Positions 12,234 to 23,812 of a stretch of DNA of 64,000 nucleotides are shown piece by piece. The stretch covers positions 212,353,332 through 212,417,331 of the forward strand of contig NC_133334.1 of the NCBI RefSeq assembly GCF_042186555.1, given 5' to 3'. Each line of letters begins with the position of its first letter. The first letter of the stretch is position 1. Under the pieces are notes generated by a model that had not been told where the DNA came from, did no database searches, and saw nothing but the letters and a program-made list of their open reading frames with translations. The position numbers and the translations under genes are program-made. The stretch is from Aquarana catesbeiana (taxonomy: Eukaryota > Chordata > Amphibia > Anura > Ranidae).

Positions 12234-13052
12234 CAGTAAAACCCTGGTTTTGAGAGTAACTTGGTTTGAGAGCGTTTTGCAAGACAAATAAATTTTGACT
12301 TTATATACAAGCGATGTCTTGATATACAAGTAGTGTCATGTCACAACTGAGTATAAAAGAGAAGAGAGGCGCCGCTAAGTGTAGCAATACAGTTACATTT
12401 AATGAAGGTACAACATTTAGAAACTCACATGGTTGATAATTAAAACAGGCACATCTAAGTATGCAGGCATCCAGGGTAAAGCTTTCCACATAGACCATGC
12501 TCCACACCGCCATCGACATCGTTCCTTCCACACTGCGCTCCATGAGCGCTTTAAGCCTCTCTTTCAGATCGCTCTATTGCAGGGTAGTCTTTCCAGTCAC
12601 GATTGCAGACTGACAGCGATGAGAGCCAGTGGTGTGGAGAATGGCCCATGTGGACAGCTTTACCCTGGATGCCTGCATACTTAAATGTACCTCTTTTAAT
12701 CATCAACCATGTGAGTTGCTAAATGTTGTACCTTCATTAAATGTAACCATATTGCTACACTTAGAGGCGTCTCTCTTCTCTTTTATACTCTCCAACTCCT
12801 GCTGGATTTTGCTTCTAATCCCTTGTGGAGGCTACCATTTGTGGATCGACATTTTATGGTTACACACCCTATCACATCGCTATAATATTTTTATATGGAC
12901 TATAGACTGAAGGACTTATGAATAAATAGTTGTGGAACGAATCATCTGAGTTTCCATTATTTCTTATGGGGAAATTTGCTTTTATATAAAAGTGCTTTGT
13001 ATTACAAGAATGCTTCCAGAACGAATTATGCTCGCAATCCAAGGTTTTACTG
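12234..13052. mobile_element. Tc1/mariner-type MITE, long form, nested
   Basis: Starts 'cagtaaaaccctggtt' and ends 'ccaaggttttactg', with TA on each side (12232-12233, 13053-13054). Inside, arms of roughly 160 bp (about 12349-12513 and 12630-12792) are inverted copies of each other, with shared landmarks 'gtgtagcaat' and 'ccagggtaaagct'. It inserted into the long repeat at 11624-14279. Confidence 0.8.
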
Positions 13053-13260
13053 TATACGCTTATTGCAATTTTTTTTACCAAAAAAATGTAGAATACATAT
13101 TGGCCTAAACTATGGAAGAAATTTGTTTTTTTATATATATTTTGGGGGGATATTTATTATAGCAAAAAGTAAAAAATATTGCATTTTTTTCAAAATTGTC
13201 ACTCTTTTTTTTGTTTATAGCGCAAAAAATAAAACCGCAGAAGTGATCAAATACCACTGA

Positions 13261-14215
13261 AAGAAAGTCAGTCAGTCAGCCGCTGTGGACGAGGCTTATC
13301 AAAAAAGTCGCTGCTGCTCGGCTAGATGTGTCAGACAGCAGTGAACATCCCAGGCTCCTCCCACGCGTTGCATCACTGACCACGTGACTTTCTTAAGAAT
13401 AAGCCTCGTCGGCGAGGCTGACTGCGATCTGCATGCCTGTATGCCTTAATCAGACTGGGCGCATGTGAGTGTATCACTGTGCTGTTTGCTTTTGTCCTTT
13501 ATTTCCAGTTCATCATGCAATGATCTATTTCTTTGTTTGTTTTTCATAAATTATCCTGTATTGAGAACCAAACTATCAACATTATTTTGGCTGAAGCTGG
13601 ATGTAGTTAAAGTCATGAACAACAACTACTACAGAAACTGATTGCCTTATTTGAATTAGGAATGAACTGCTGGGCTAATCATACTAATTTCCTGGACTAG
13701 TCTATCTCCGCTGAACAATTTTCCCAATAATCGTAATTTATTTTATTTGTATTATATATTCACTAGATCGGCATTTACTATTTCCTTCTTATTATTATTA
13801 TCACCGATTGTATACTGATCATTATGGGGATTTCTTGCATTTATTAGTTCATTGAGCAATTGTTAGGGAACTTTAACATTATTTTCACTTTCCAGTAATC
13901 TATTCATTGAGCGATTTTGCGCAATTTTTACGTCGTATTTTCATTTTTTATCACATTTGTATTTTGCACAGTTTTTGCAATTTCACACGGTGTCAGATGC
14001 ACATTGATTGACCAGTTATTAGAGCGCATCAATATATTTATATTTCTTTTATATTTTTTGGGATTCTGATCACCTTTTTAATTGATAGCAGCTTAATCTA
14101 CATTGTTCAATCATATTTTTTTTACATATCAATTTATATCAAAAAAAATTTTTACATCACGTTTTATCCATTTCAGCGCTTGGTTTTATATTTATCACTA
14201 AATTGGCGCAGTGTC
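13261..14215. mobile_element. Unidentified insertion in the long frog repeat
   Basis: Compared with sister copies of the surrounding repeat, sequence between 'aaataccactga' and 'ggcgcagtgtcgtatcg' is extra. It begins with a GC-richer segment (gtcagtcagtcag, cacgtgac) and continues AT-rich to 'cagcgcttggttttat'. I cannot assign a family. Boundaries are estimated. Confidence 0.4.
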
Positions 14216-14448
14216 GTATCGTAAAAAAAGGGCTTGGTCAGGAAGGGGGTAAATCCTTCCTGGGCTGAAGTGGTTAAAGAACAATTGTTTGACATATTGG
14301 AATACCATTCCAGTGCTCCTTGTTACTAAGACCAGTTATAGGTGGGAGTGGCTACTTTTTTGCACCTTGAATATATTGGTCAAGCAACGCACTGACGCCC
14401 TTGCTGCCATAGTGCAACGTGCTGGATGTTCAGTGTGACCCTGTACCT

Positions 14449-15345
14449 TTAACCACTTCAATACAGGGCACTTATACACCCTTCCTGCCCAGACCAATTT
14501 TCAGCTTTCAGCGCTCTCGCACTTTGAATGCCAATGACTCAGTCATGCAACACTTTAACCAAACAAAATTTTAATATTTTTTTTCACACAAATAGAGCTT
14601 TCTTTTGGTGGTATTTTATCACCACTGGGTTTAATTTTTTGCAACATAAGTGAAAAAGTGCAAACATTTTGAAAAAAAAAACACTTTTTTTAGTTTCTAT
14701 AATAACATTTTGCAAATAATAATTTTTGTTCATAAATTCGGGCCAAAATTTATACTGCTACATATCTCTGGTAAAAATAACCCAAATAAGTGTATAATAT
14801 TTGGTCTGTGTGAAAGTTATAGAATCTACAAGCTATTGTGCAAATCATTGAAAATTGATCACACCTGATGCACTGATGGCCTATCTCATCTCTCAAGGCC
14901 CTGAAATGTCAGGAAAGTACAAATACCCCCAAATGACCCCTTTTTGGAAAGTAGACAGTCCAAGGTATTTAGTAAGAGGCATAGTGAGTTTTTTGAAGTT
15001 GTAATTTTTTCCCACAATTCTTGGGAAAATTAAGAAATTATTATTTTCTTTTTTTCTTTTTTTTTTTTTACACAAAATTTTCATAACAACAAGTTATTTC
15101 TCATGCACAGCATATGCATACTTTCAATTACACCTCAAAATACATTCAGCTACTCCTCCGGAGTATGGCGATACCACATGTGTGGGACTTTTTCACAGTC
15201 TGGCCACATAGAGAGGTCCACCAAACAGGGAGCGCCATCAGGCTTTCTAGGAGCATAAATTGCACATATAATTTCCTAACGACCTTTCACACTTTTGAAG
15301 GCCCTGGAGCACCAGGACAATGGAATTACCCAAAATCCACGGGGT
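14449..15345. repeat. Frog repeat containing a ~370-bp module
   Basis: Starts 'ttaaccacttcaatacagg'. The section from about 14913 to 15335, with landmarks 'aaatgacccc', 'tggcgataccacatgtgtg', 'ggagcataaatt' and 'cacttttgaaggccctgga', recurs at 46726-47205. There the same module restarts after about 370 bp, so it is a tandem-repeat unit in at least one location. Confidence 0.65.
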
Positions 15346-15924
15346 GGGTAAACCGCAGCACATCAGCGTGAAAGCAGCCCTATAATATTATGTCCAGTGT
15401 ATTGCTTCACACTGACCCGAGGATCTCTTCTTTCCTGCTACTGGCACCACACTGGAGACTGCTAGCAGGAATAAGAGATGGAGTGCAGTTGGTATGTTTC
15501 CGCATGGGATAGAAGCCATAACAACAGAGGAGGCATCTGCTTTTGTGGCTCTTGCTCCCTACTACAGCTCCAACTTTACAAGTAGTCCCTCTGCATTGCA
15601 CTCTGTTTGATGCGCTAGGATGGCAGGTTAGCAAGCCCAGACCGCGATCTACCAGTCACCTGGCCGAAATCTACTGATAGGTCGCGATCTACCCTGCACA
15701 CAGCAATAGTGGCTCCAGCGGTGCCCACTTATGCAGCTTCGTAAGATCCTGTCAGCTTGCAAGCGGTGATGTCTGCAATAGCCTCCTGCCAAACTGCTGG
15801 GACCTGGACTTCTTCCGGTCCTGAATGGAATGAGTCAGTGACATAAAAGATGCATAAAAGATACACAAGCATTCAGTCTCTATCCACACCTTGAAAACAA
15901 AATGTAAAGTGTAGCTCCTTACTA
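15346..15924. other. No recognised feature
   Basis: Mixed-composition sequence without repeats or domains I can support. Confidence 0.5.
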
Positions 15925-16326
15925 ATGCCCTGTACAAACGATCGGACATTCCTACAACAAAATCCATGGATTTTTTTCCGACGGATGTTGGCTCAAACTT
16001 GTCTTGCATACACACGGTCACACAAATCTTGTCGGAAATTTGCGGTGACGTAAACGAGCTGAGAAAAATGAAGTTCAATAGCCAGTGCGGCTCTTTTGCT
16101 TGATTCCGAGCATGCGTGGAACTTTGTGCGTCGGAATTGTGTACACACGATCGGAATTTCCGACAACAGATTTTGTTGTTGGAAAATTTGAGAACCAGCT
16201 CTCAAATTTTGTGTGACGGAAATTCCGATGGAAAATGTCCGATGGAGCCTATACACGGTCGGAATTTCCGACAAAAGCTCCCATCGAACATTTTCAGTTG
16301 GAAAATCTGACCGTGTGTACGGGGCA
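15925..16326 (+). mobile_element. PIF/Harbinger-like MITE, copy 4
   Basis: Ends 'tgccctgtacaaacgatcgg' and '...ccgtgtgtacggggca', flanked by TAA and TTA. Its middle ('gatgttggctcaaac', 'gagcatgcgtgg') is close to the copy at 49056-49492. The right flanking TA served as insertion site for the Tc1-like element starting at 16330. Confidence 0.75.
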
Positions 16327-17304
16327 TTACAGTGCCTTGCAAAAGTATTCAGTTTTTTTTAATCTGAATTATATGTGATGGATCAGAACACAATAGTCTA
16401 AGTTGGTGAAGTAAAATTAGAAAAATATATACATAAAACTATTTTTCAGAAATAAAAAAATGATCATTGCCATGTGCGTATGTATTAACCCCCTTTGTTA
16501 TGAAGCCCATAAAAAAAAATAAAAAGCTCTGGTGCGACCAATTACCTTCAGAAGTCACATAATTAGTGAAATGATGTCCACCTGTGTGCAATCTATGTGT
16601 CACATGATCTGTCATTACATAAACACACCTTTTTGAAAGGCCCTAGAGGCTTCAACACCTAAGCAAGAGGCACCACTAGCCAAACACTGCCATGAAGACC
16701 AAGGAACTCTCCAAACAAGTAAGGGACAATGTTGTTGAGAAGTACAAGTCAGGGTTAGGTTATAAAAAAAATATCCAAATCTTTGATGATCCCTAGGAGC
16801 ACCATCAAATTTATCATAACCAAATGGAAATAACATGGCACAACAGCAAACCTGAAAAGAGACGGCCGCACACCAAAACTCACAGATCGGGCAAGGAGGG
16901 CATTAATCAGAGAGACAGCACAGAGACCTAAGGTAACCCTGGAGGAGCTGCAGAGTTCCACAGCAGATACTGGAGTATCTGTACATAGGACGACAATAAG
17001 CTGTACGCTCCATAGAGTTGGGCTTTATGGCAGAGTGGCCAGAAGAAAGCCATTACTTTCAGCAAAAAACAAAATGGCACGTTTTGAGTTTGCGAAAAGG
17101 CATGTGGGAGACTCCCAAAATGTATGGAGCAAGGTGCTCTGATCTGATCAGACTAAAATTGAACTTTTTGCCCATCAAAGAAAACGCTATGTCTGACGCA
17201 AACCCAACACATCACATCACCCGAAAAACACCATCCCCACAGTGAAACATGGTGGTGGCAGCATCATGCTGTGGGGATTTTTTCAGCAGTCAGGACTGGG
17301 AAAC

Positions 17305-18662
17305 TAAAGTGACAAGTGCTTTGGTGCGTGATACAATCCTACATAAATAAAAAAATTAAATAATAAAATATATACGTGCCAAGATAGTCCCGCCTTACGC
17401 GTTTCGTCATACGGACATCATCGGAGGCGCTCGTCCGTATGACGAAACGCGTAAGGCGGGATTATCTTGGCACGTACAACGTCACTTCCGCGTATCGTGG
17501 TTCCGGGAACCAGACCGGTGGAACGCAAGCGGTAGTTTTCCAACAGCGCTGCGTCCCCGGACTGTGTGGAGAGTTAGTGAGCCTGTGAGCTCCCTCTCCT
17601 TTTATTTAACGTTTATTTCTAAACCTTTTATTTGGCTCAAGTGGATTCAGTCGTATTGTTGGACTGCATTACAGAATAAAAATTATAATTACCAACAAAG
17701 TTACGCTATGAAGCTATTTTTATTTTTTATCTAACACATGCAAGTGGATGCCTGGTTGGGATATGTGCTGCAGCAAGGGGCAGTGAGTCCCCCTCCCCTC
17801 CTCAACGAGTGGTTCACCTGGACTGGGCTAAGTGGAAGGATACTGGGATACTGGGATCGGACCGATTAAAGGCAGAGGACTAACATCACACGCTCATACC
17901 CCTGCAGGGGCAGGGAGCTCCGGTGAGTGCAATCAGATTGGGGGGAAATTGCTAAAAGTATTGCATGGATCTCCAGTGATAAAGAAGAATCTTCTGGGAA
18001 ATGCGCTATACGATCTATTGCACTGTATATTGTATCACTATATGAACTATTTGGGACTACATATATTCTTTGACACATAATTTTTGATACACATTTTTAT
18101 ATATATATTTTTGATATATCTCTGATACACATTTTTTTGATACACTTGTTTTATGGATTGGTTTTAATTTTCAACGTTTTTTTCACATAATTGTAGTGTG
18201 TGTGTTGCACTACTAAACCTTTTCAGCTTTAACACTTGTCACTTTGCAGTTTTATTAACACATGCCTTACAATTTAGATAAATAAGGATTGAGGTTGCTC
18301 AATACATATATTAATGTATTAGGAATATAGTTACTTGTAATTTCAATAAGGATTTATCACTTTATAATATGGATTATTTTTTGGTCCATTCACATTTTTT
18401 AATTTTTATAATTTATTTTTGTCATTATAATTTATTTTTTAAATATTTTATTATTTAATTTTTTTATTTATGTAGGATTGTATCACGCAACAAAGCACTT
18501 GTCACTTTAAAAACACTCACTTTTACACTCTCTGTTTTACACAGCGCCATCCCCTATATTCTGATTTTAACCTCTTTGGGGTAACACTGAGGTGTTCCCT
18601 ACCTACATAGGGGGGCAGCAGTGTTTAAAAGTCTGAAGCGCGGACCCATTGATAGATTTATT
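17305..18662. mobile_element. Unclassified insertion with 13-bp target duplication
   Basis: The transposase sequence 'aggactgggaaac' occurs at 17292-17304 and again at 18663-18675, bracketing 1358 bp of foreign DNA. Inside are 67-bp inverted repeats (17306-17372 and 18442-18508, about 2 mismatches) and a 43-bp-arm hairpin at 17374-17475. The right inverted repeat stops 154 bp before the target duplication, so the inverted repeats are not simply the element's two ends. A 13-bp duplication is long for a cut-and-paste DNA transposon and more usual for retroposition, but I see no poly(A) tail or reverse transcriptase. Family unknown. Confidence 0.75.
17374..17475. repeat. 43-bp-arm hairpin with a CpG-rich stem
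   Basis: Arms 17374-17416 and 17433-17475 are complementary with one mismatch, around a 16-nt loop. The stem includes 'cgccttacgcgtttcgtc'. It lies inside the unclassified insertion. Confidence 0.9.
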
Positions 18663-19299
18663 AGGACTGGGAAACCGGCCAGGAAAAGATGAGGAAAAGA
18701 TGGTGCTAAATACAGGGTTATTCTTGAGCAAAACCTGTACCACTCTGTGTGTGATTTGAGGCTAGGACGGAGGTTCACCTTCCAGCAGGACAATGACCCC
18801 AAACACACTGCTAAAGCAACACTTGAGTGGTTTAAGGGGAAACATGTAAATGTGTTGGAATGACCTAGTCAAAGCCCAGATTTCAATCCAATAGAAAATC
18901 TGTGGTCAGACTTAAAGATTGCTGTTCACAAGCACAAACCATCCAACTTGAAGGAGCTGGAGCAGTTTTGCAAGGAGGAATAGGCAAAAATCCCAGTGGT
19001 AAGATGTGGCAAGCTCATAGAGACTTATCCAAAGTGACTTGGAGCTGTGATAGCCGCAAAAGGTGGCTCTACAAAGTATTGACTTTAGGGGGGTGAATAG
19101 TTATGCACATTGACTTTTTCTGTTATTTTGTCCTATTTGTTGTTTGCTTCACAATAAAAACATCTTCAAAGTTGTGGGCATGTTCTGTAAATTAAAATGC
19201 AAATCCTCAAACAATCCATGTTAATTCCAGGTTGTGAGGCAACAAAACATGAAAAATGCCAAGGGGGGTGAATACTTTTGCAAGGCACTGTATAAACAA

Positions 19300-19935
19300 A
19301 CTCTGACTAATGATTGCTGGGGCTCAGATTTATGCCTGTGGGCCGACCTATATCTATTGCATCATGTTTGGCTTTGGCGTCACCCCTCTGAGAAGATGTA
19401 TACTTGCCACTGTGCCAAATACAGATCTATGTAACGCATTGATCTTTTAAATGTGTCCTCCCTGCTCTCTAAGGTGTGTCTTGTGGCTATCCTCCCACGG
19501 GGCCTAATCGATCATTTACCGATCTCTCTGGGGTTGTCTTTGGCCCCGAGGCCTTTTTGGTGGAGATAATCTGCTACTGGATCTGATGGACCTGTGGTCG
19601 AACCATGGATAGAGAACAAGACATGTTAGTATAAGTTTCTGTATATGACCACCTCCTCCCTGGGAAAGATCTGGGACACTTTTAAGGCTTCCTTGTGAGG
19701 CCAGTATCCCTCTATTATTGGACAAATCCACAGGGACAGAAGCAGAGACTTGGCCTGGGCAGAAGAAAGGGTACATTGGCTAGAGCTCTGGTATGTTACT
19801 ATGAGAAATCTGCATGCCTACTCTGATCTCCAAGTCGTGCTTAGGGAATTAATGTTAATTAATTCATGTACTGCATCCACCAAAAAGCAGTTGGTAGACC
19901 TATTGCAAGGTATTTTCAAACAGGGGGTGTAGGAG
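19300..19935 (+). pseudogene. L1/Tx1-like LINE fragment (end of endonuclease, start of linker)
   Basis: Translations in shifting frames resemble the C-terminal end of an apurinic-type endonuclease of L1/Tx1-like ORF2 ('RIDLLNVSS', a DH-containing block near 19510, 'RPFWW' near 19548), followed by the helical linker before reverse transcriptase (about 19640-19930, with 'VWDTFKAS..RG' and many charged residues). Several frameshifts and no RT core remain. It begins right after the Tc1-like element, which probably inserted into it or into its neighbour. Confidence 0.6.
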
Positions 19936-20522
19936 ATAAACAGAGCAATGTTATAAACATTAAAAGTTTAAGTCGCCATAAAGCCCCTTTCGTTTTTTAA
20001 AAGACCCAGACATTCCTAAAAGCACCTCTGCCTAATAAAAAACATCAACCCTTCATATTTTCCATCTTTTGTCAAGATAAGTAAATTGTCACGAGGGACA
20101 AGTAGATTGGGAACCGATTTAGTCCCTTGGACAAGTAGTTTTTTTTTTTTTTAATTTCCAAACCCCTGATGGTAATAACACAAGTTAGCATACAAAGTGT
20201 TTACCACTAAGGACTAGGCATAAGATTACATTTGGCTTCCATATCAGCATAGAGTAGACAATAGCAAGGCCACCTCAAGTACAGCAGTGAGCAGTAGTAA
20301 AGTTTAATCTACTTAATGCTGAAACTATACTATCAGAGTGCATTTATGACAATAGTCCTAAATAGTCCTAGTCCTAGATGGACTGGGTATGCACTGTCCA
20401 AAATAAAAGGAGGATGAGGGGGTTGGGGGTATGGGGGGTTGCAGGGCAGGGGAACAAAGGGGACTTAGAAGGGGTAGAATAATTATTATGGGAGGGGCAG
20501 TCATTTGAGATGTTGAGGCCCT
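19936..20522. other. No recognised feature
   Basis: AT-rich sequence with a T run near 20140 and a G-rich purine stretch at 20405-20465. No gene seen. Confidence 0.5.
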
Positions 20523-21003
20523 TAAGGCTGAGTTCACATTGGCATTAAGAGTAGGCGTTTGAGAGGCGTTAAAAAGGCCCCTCAAACGCCCATGCACAAG
20601 ATACAATAGACAGCACATAGTACTGTTCGCAGTAAGCGTTAGCGTTGCTTCAAGCCTCATATCGAGTCAGGAGGAGTTTGAAGCCTTGCAACGCCTTCCA
20701 TTCAAGTCTATGATAACGCCTCGCAAATGCTCTGGCAGGCGGTTGTGGGGCGATAAGATTCTTCATTTACTGTAATGGAATAGGCATTTGTGGAGCTGTT
20801 TTAACACTCGTCAGATGCTTCTAAACTGCCCATAGGGCATTTGGGGAGCATTTTTAACTCCTCATTAATGCTTGTAAAACGCCTGTCTTATGCCCATACT
20901 AAAGCTCATTGACGCCTGTCTGACACCCATACTAACGCCATACAAACGCTATATGAGCGTTTGTTAAGCGTTAGAAATTTTGTCAAGTGTGAATAAGCCC
21001 TTA
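20523..21003. mobile_element. MITE-like repeat with 'gttcaca' ends
   Basis: Starts 'aaggctgagttcacat' and ends 'gtgtgaataagccctt', an imperfect inverted pair. The interior is a series of short 'aacgcc'/'ggcgtt' motifs in both orientations. Comparable to 8211-8864 in its termini but not in its body. Confidence 0.55.
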
Positions 21004-21065
21004 AGAGCATTGGTGCACTTAATTAAAGTAAACCTGCATGCAGTATAGGTACAGTATGAGTAAGG

Positions 21066-21691
21066 TGTCACGTACCTGACTGTAGAGCCTGAGGTGACGA
21101 GGATGACTGCTTGCGCAATTCTTGTCCAAGCACCCCTGGTAGTGAAGACAAGGACTGCTAGGGCAGTGGAAGGGAGCAGGTACCAGGAAGCTGTTGTAGT
21201 GAGCTAATGCTTCCAGTGGTAGTATGGAGTCTGGTCACAACACCAATATCAGGCAGAGAGATGCAGGGTCAGGGTCAAGTTCAAGGTTAGCAACAGGCAC
21301 ATGTCAGTAACATGCTGGCAGCAAAGTACCAAGTCAGGAGGTGGAGACGTGGTCAGAAATCCAAGCCAAGGTTGGTAACACAAGCAAGCAGCAGATATAA
21401 CAGGGGTGATCCAAGAGAGATGTCAGGTGTGCCCGGGTCAGGAACAAGGTAGGTAAACTTTCAAGAACCAGGGACACAATAACCAGAGCTAAAGACAATC
21501 CAGCACTGAGGCCAGGCAGACTCAGGTTTAAATAGGCCACTGGGCGGCACGATATGTGGATGTGTGCACGCGTACGCACATTCTTGTCCTGCATGTCTAC
21601 TTAGGCTTTTATGCTCACGATACTGCACATGCGCATAAGAATGAGCACCTGCTGCACGGAAATGAGCATTTGCTGTACAAGAACCCTGACA
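21066..21691 (-). mobile_element. Solo LTR, Ty3/Gypsy-like, minus orientation
   Basis: A 626-bp unit starts 'tgtcacgtacctgac' and ends 'gaaccctgaca', obeying the TG...CA rule, with near-matching 5-bp flanks 'taagg' and 'tatgg' (one mismatch). On the minus strand it carries a TATA-like 'atttaaa' near 21530. No internal coding region accompanies it, so it looks like a recombination-derived solo LTR. Size and overall style match the LTR nested in the retroviral env at 62294-62911. Confidence 0.6.
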
Positions 21692-21965
21692 TATGGTATA
21701 GTCTCAGCACAGGTGCAAGGTAGATATGGGGTAAAGGTTCAGTATAATGCAATATAGGGTTGGTATAGGTGCAGTCTAGGTTTGTAATAAGTGCAGTATA
21801 GTGTGCTGCATGAGTGTGATATTGAATGTGTACACTTGGTGTCCTGTTCTCAGTGGCTCAGTCCCTGCTAGCAGTTACAGCTATAGGCAAGTAGCCTTCT
21901 CCACAGTACCCAGGATGCTTTGGAAAGGGGGGGGGGCCTCCACAGAATGCCTCCAGAGATTCAAC

Positions 21966-22480
21966 CAGTGGCAGCTGGTGGTATATTTGGGGGGGGGGGC
22001 AGTCCCCTCCCAAGGCAGTCGGTCAGACAGATCTCTCACCCCCCCCGGTCGATCGATCTGTCCCAGAACTTACCTACCCCATCTAGATCACGGGCTTCCT
22101 CCGGACGTCAGGAGGCGGCTTCACACTGGGTCTCCTCCATTCTCGGCTTCAGGGTGGTCCAGCTTCCCCTGCATCTCCTCCCTCCTCCTCCTCGGCAGCC
22201 AAATAGGATTGCTTCTCCTCTTGGCCCGCTTCCTGAGATGGGATTTGCTTGGAGGAGAAGCAGGAAGACAATAGCGAATATTAATTCCCTATTGTCACAC
22301 AAGGGGGTGGGAATCCACTCTTTTTTGAAGCCTATTAGAGCCTCTGGATCTAATCACATGCTCCTAAAAAAAAAAAAACATTGTAATCCATGCGTCCAGT
22401 GCCCTGCATGTAAATCATGGGCCGGGTGCATGGACTAGGGGGGCGACACCCTTACTCCCCGTATGGACGGGCCACCGCTG
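21966..22480. mobile_element. Non-autonomous hAT-type element with perfect 8-bp target duplication
   Basis: Starts 'cagtggcagctggtgg' and ends 'gggccaccgctg'. Both sides carry the identical octamer 'gattcaac' (21958-21965 and 22481-22488). Short imperfect inverted ends plus an 8-bp duplication define the hAT superfamily. The interior is GC-rich with C and G runs and has no transposase. A sister element is at 25194-25615. Confidence 0.85.
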
Positions 22481-22599
22481 GATTCAACGAGTGTCTCCTT
22501 TCCCAGGTCTCAGCCTCTGTTCACATGCCTTGTGGATGAATCATGTGCACCAGGACTGATGTGCATACCTCCCACACATTCCCATAGACACACTCCTAA

Positions 22600-22685
22600 A
22601 CCTTGTGGACAGCCTTCCCAGAAGAGTTGAAGCTGTTATAGCTGCAAAGGGTGGGCCAACTCAATATTGAACCTTATTATGTGTT
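22600..22685 (+). pseudogene. Tc1-like transposase C-terminal scrap
   Basis: A short stretch translates as a 'LVDSLPRRVEAVIAAKGGP'-like segment, the C-terminal region of fish/frog Tc1-type transposases. No ends or other domains accompany it. Confidence 0.5.
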
Positions 22686-22719
22686 GTGCATTCAGAGATG
22701 GTATTCTGCATACCTTAGT

Positions 22720-23000
22720 TGTAATGGGGGGCTATTTGAGTTACTATTGCCTTTCTATCATCTCTAACCAGTCTGCCCATTCTCCTCTTACCTCTGACAT
22801 CAACAAGGCATTTTTGTCCACATAATTGCAGCTCTCTGGGTATTTTCTCTTATTTGCACCATTCTCTGTAAACCCTAGAGATAGTTGTGCATGAAAATCC
22901 CAGAAGATCATCTCCATTCTTCCCCATTCTGATGCTCGGTTTAAACTTCAGAAATTGAACAGGTGTACCTAATAAAATGGCCAGTAAGTGAGTGTGTGTG
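22720..23000 (+). mobile_element. Truncated retroposon 3' end
   Basis: A block ending 'gtgtacctaataaaatggcc' followed by 'agtaagtgagtgtgtg' resembles the 3' tail of a LINE-like retroposon that ends in a short tandem repeat. Only the tail is present. Assignment to a clade is not possible from what is visible. Confidence 0.45.
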
Positions 23001-23080
23001 TGTGTGTATGTATGATATATATATATATATATATATATCTAGATCTAGATCTAGATATCTATCTATCTATAGATATATAG
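22990..23080. repeat. Microsatellite cluster (TG)n, (AT)n, (AGATCT)n, (ATCT)n
   Basis: Consecutive short tandem runs: gtgtgtgt near 22992-23006, atatat near 23014-23038, 'agatct' repeats near 23039-23052 and 'tatc' repeats after that. Confidence 0.9.
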
Positions 23081-23673
23081 TGTGATATTGTGATATTGGT
23101 GTGTTTAGCTCAAGTGGATAGATGCTCTATTGGTGCAGTGAGTCCACATCAGACAGGCGTTATAGTTAAGGGCCTGTTAGCCCAAGTTTATTAGGTGAAA
23201 AAGCAAAAGGTCCATTCAGGATTCCCACGCAGGGGTTTAACTTCATTAAGCACTCCAAAAATAAGAAAAACCTACCGAGCCACCTGGCTCTCTTGTGAGC
23301 AGTTCCTCTGCTTGCTCTCAACAGATCTGGCGATTCTTTCCAGCCCCCGGGACTCACTGGCTGCTCACTCTCCACCATCCTCCACCCTCTGCTCTCACCA
23401 GCCCCTTGTTATATGGGCTGTGTGCACCTGGGCACACAACCTGCTGGTTATCCATAAGACCTGGATACAGGGTTGGAGATCCCATCCCACCCAAGTCTCT
23501 GCGGGATCTCCAAACTACAGAGCCCCATCTGAACATAGCAAAATCCGGAGAAATTGCCAACACAGTTTTCTCTGTTTCAAAGCTATGCTCTGTAGCCCTG
23601 AAGTCCGCCGACATGCAGACTCTGTGTCCAATTTTGCTTCATTTCCTTAGAGACAGGGACTCTCACTATTACA
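23081..23673. other. No recognised feature
   Basis: No paired ends or domain recognised. Overlapping open frames here look like chance. Confidence 0.45.
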
Positions 23674-23682
23674 ATATATACA

Positions 23683-23772
<90 letters not shown>

Positions 23773-23773
23773 G

Positions 23774-23811
<38 letters not shown>
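23674..23811. repeat. (AT)n microsatellite, interrupted
   Basis: Nearly continuous alternating A and T for about 138 bp, with short 'acacag' and 'gtacagtatg' interruptions. Confidence 0.95.

Positions 23812-23812
<1 letters not shown>

Larger units (their letters stand above)
11624..14279. mobile_element. Long frog repeat with 'ttaaccactt' ends, carrying nested insertions
   Basis: Starts 'tttaaccacttaccgac' and ends '...ctgaagtggttaaa', an inverted pair. Interior blocks, such as the run of 'gtttatagcgcaaaaaataaaa' character near 13213 and the 'cactgatt' palindromes near 12025, recur at 52965-53460 and 53735-54430. Two insertions interrupt it: the TA-flanked MITE at 12234-13052 and a separate segment at about 13261-14215. 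Confidence 0.65.
16693..19098 (+). pseudogene. Tc1-like transposase pseudogene (split)
   Basis: The transposase would cut and paste the element through a DDE catalytic domain. Visible pieces are an N-terminal helix-turn-helix region starting near 16693 (relic of lysine-rich 'KTKELSKQ'), a bipartite DNA-binding region to about 17030, the first catalytic aspartate near 17140 in an 'SDQTKIELF' context, the 'KHGGGSIMLWG' block near 17245-17280, then after the insertion the 'QQDNDPKHTAK' block near 18795 and 'NPIENLW' with the catalytic glutamate near 18890. In-frame stops (including a tryptophan codon turned to TGA just before the first catalytic aspartate) and frameshifts make it inactive. Confidence 0.85.
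16330..19290 (+). mobile_element. Tc1-like DNA transposon, decayed and interrupted
   Basis: Left end 'cagtgccttgcaaaagtatt' and right end 'aatacttttgcaaggcactg' are perfect inverted repeats flanked by TA (16328-16329, 19291-19292). The core is a Tc1-type transposase relic. A foreign 1358-bp insertion (17305-18662) splits it; without that insertion the element would be about 1.6 kb, normal for Tc1. It inserted at the edge of the Harbinger-like MITE copy 4. Confidence 0.9.

Noticed and set aside
13261..14215. Helitron or LINE 5' region
   Set aside because: No Rep/helicase, hairpin-CTRR end or RT visible, so left unclassified.
21920..22438. 172-codon open frame
   Set aside because: Falls almost wholly within the GC-rich body of the hAT-type element, with overlapping frames of equal length.
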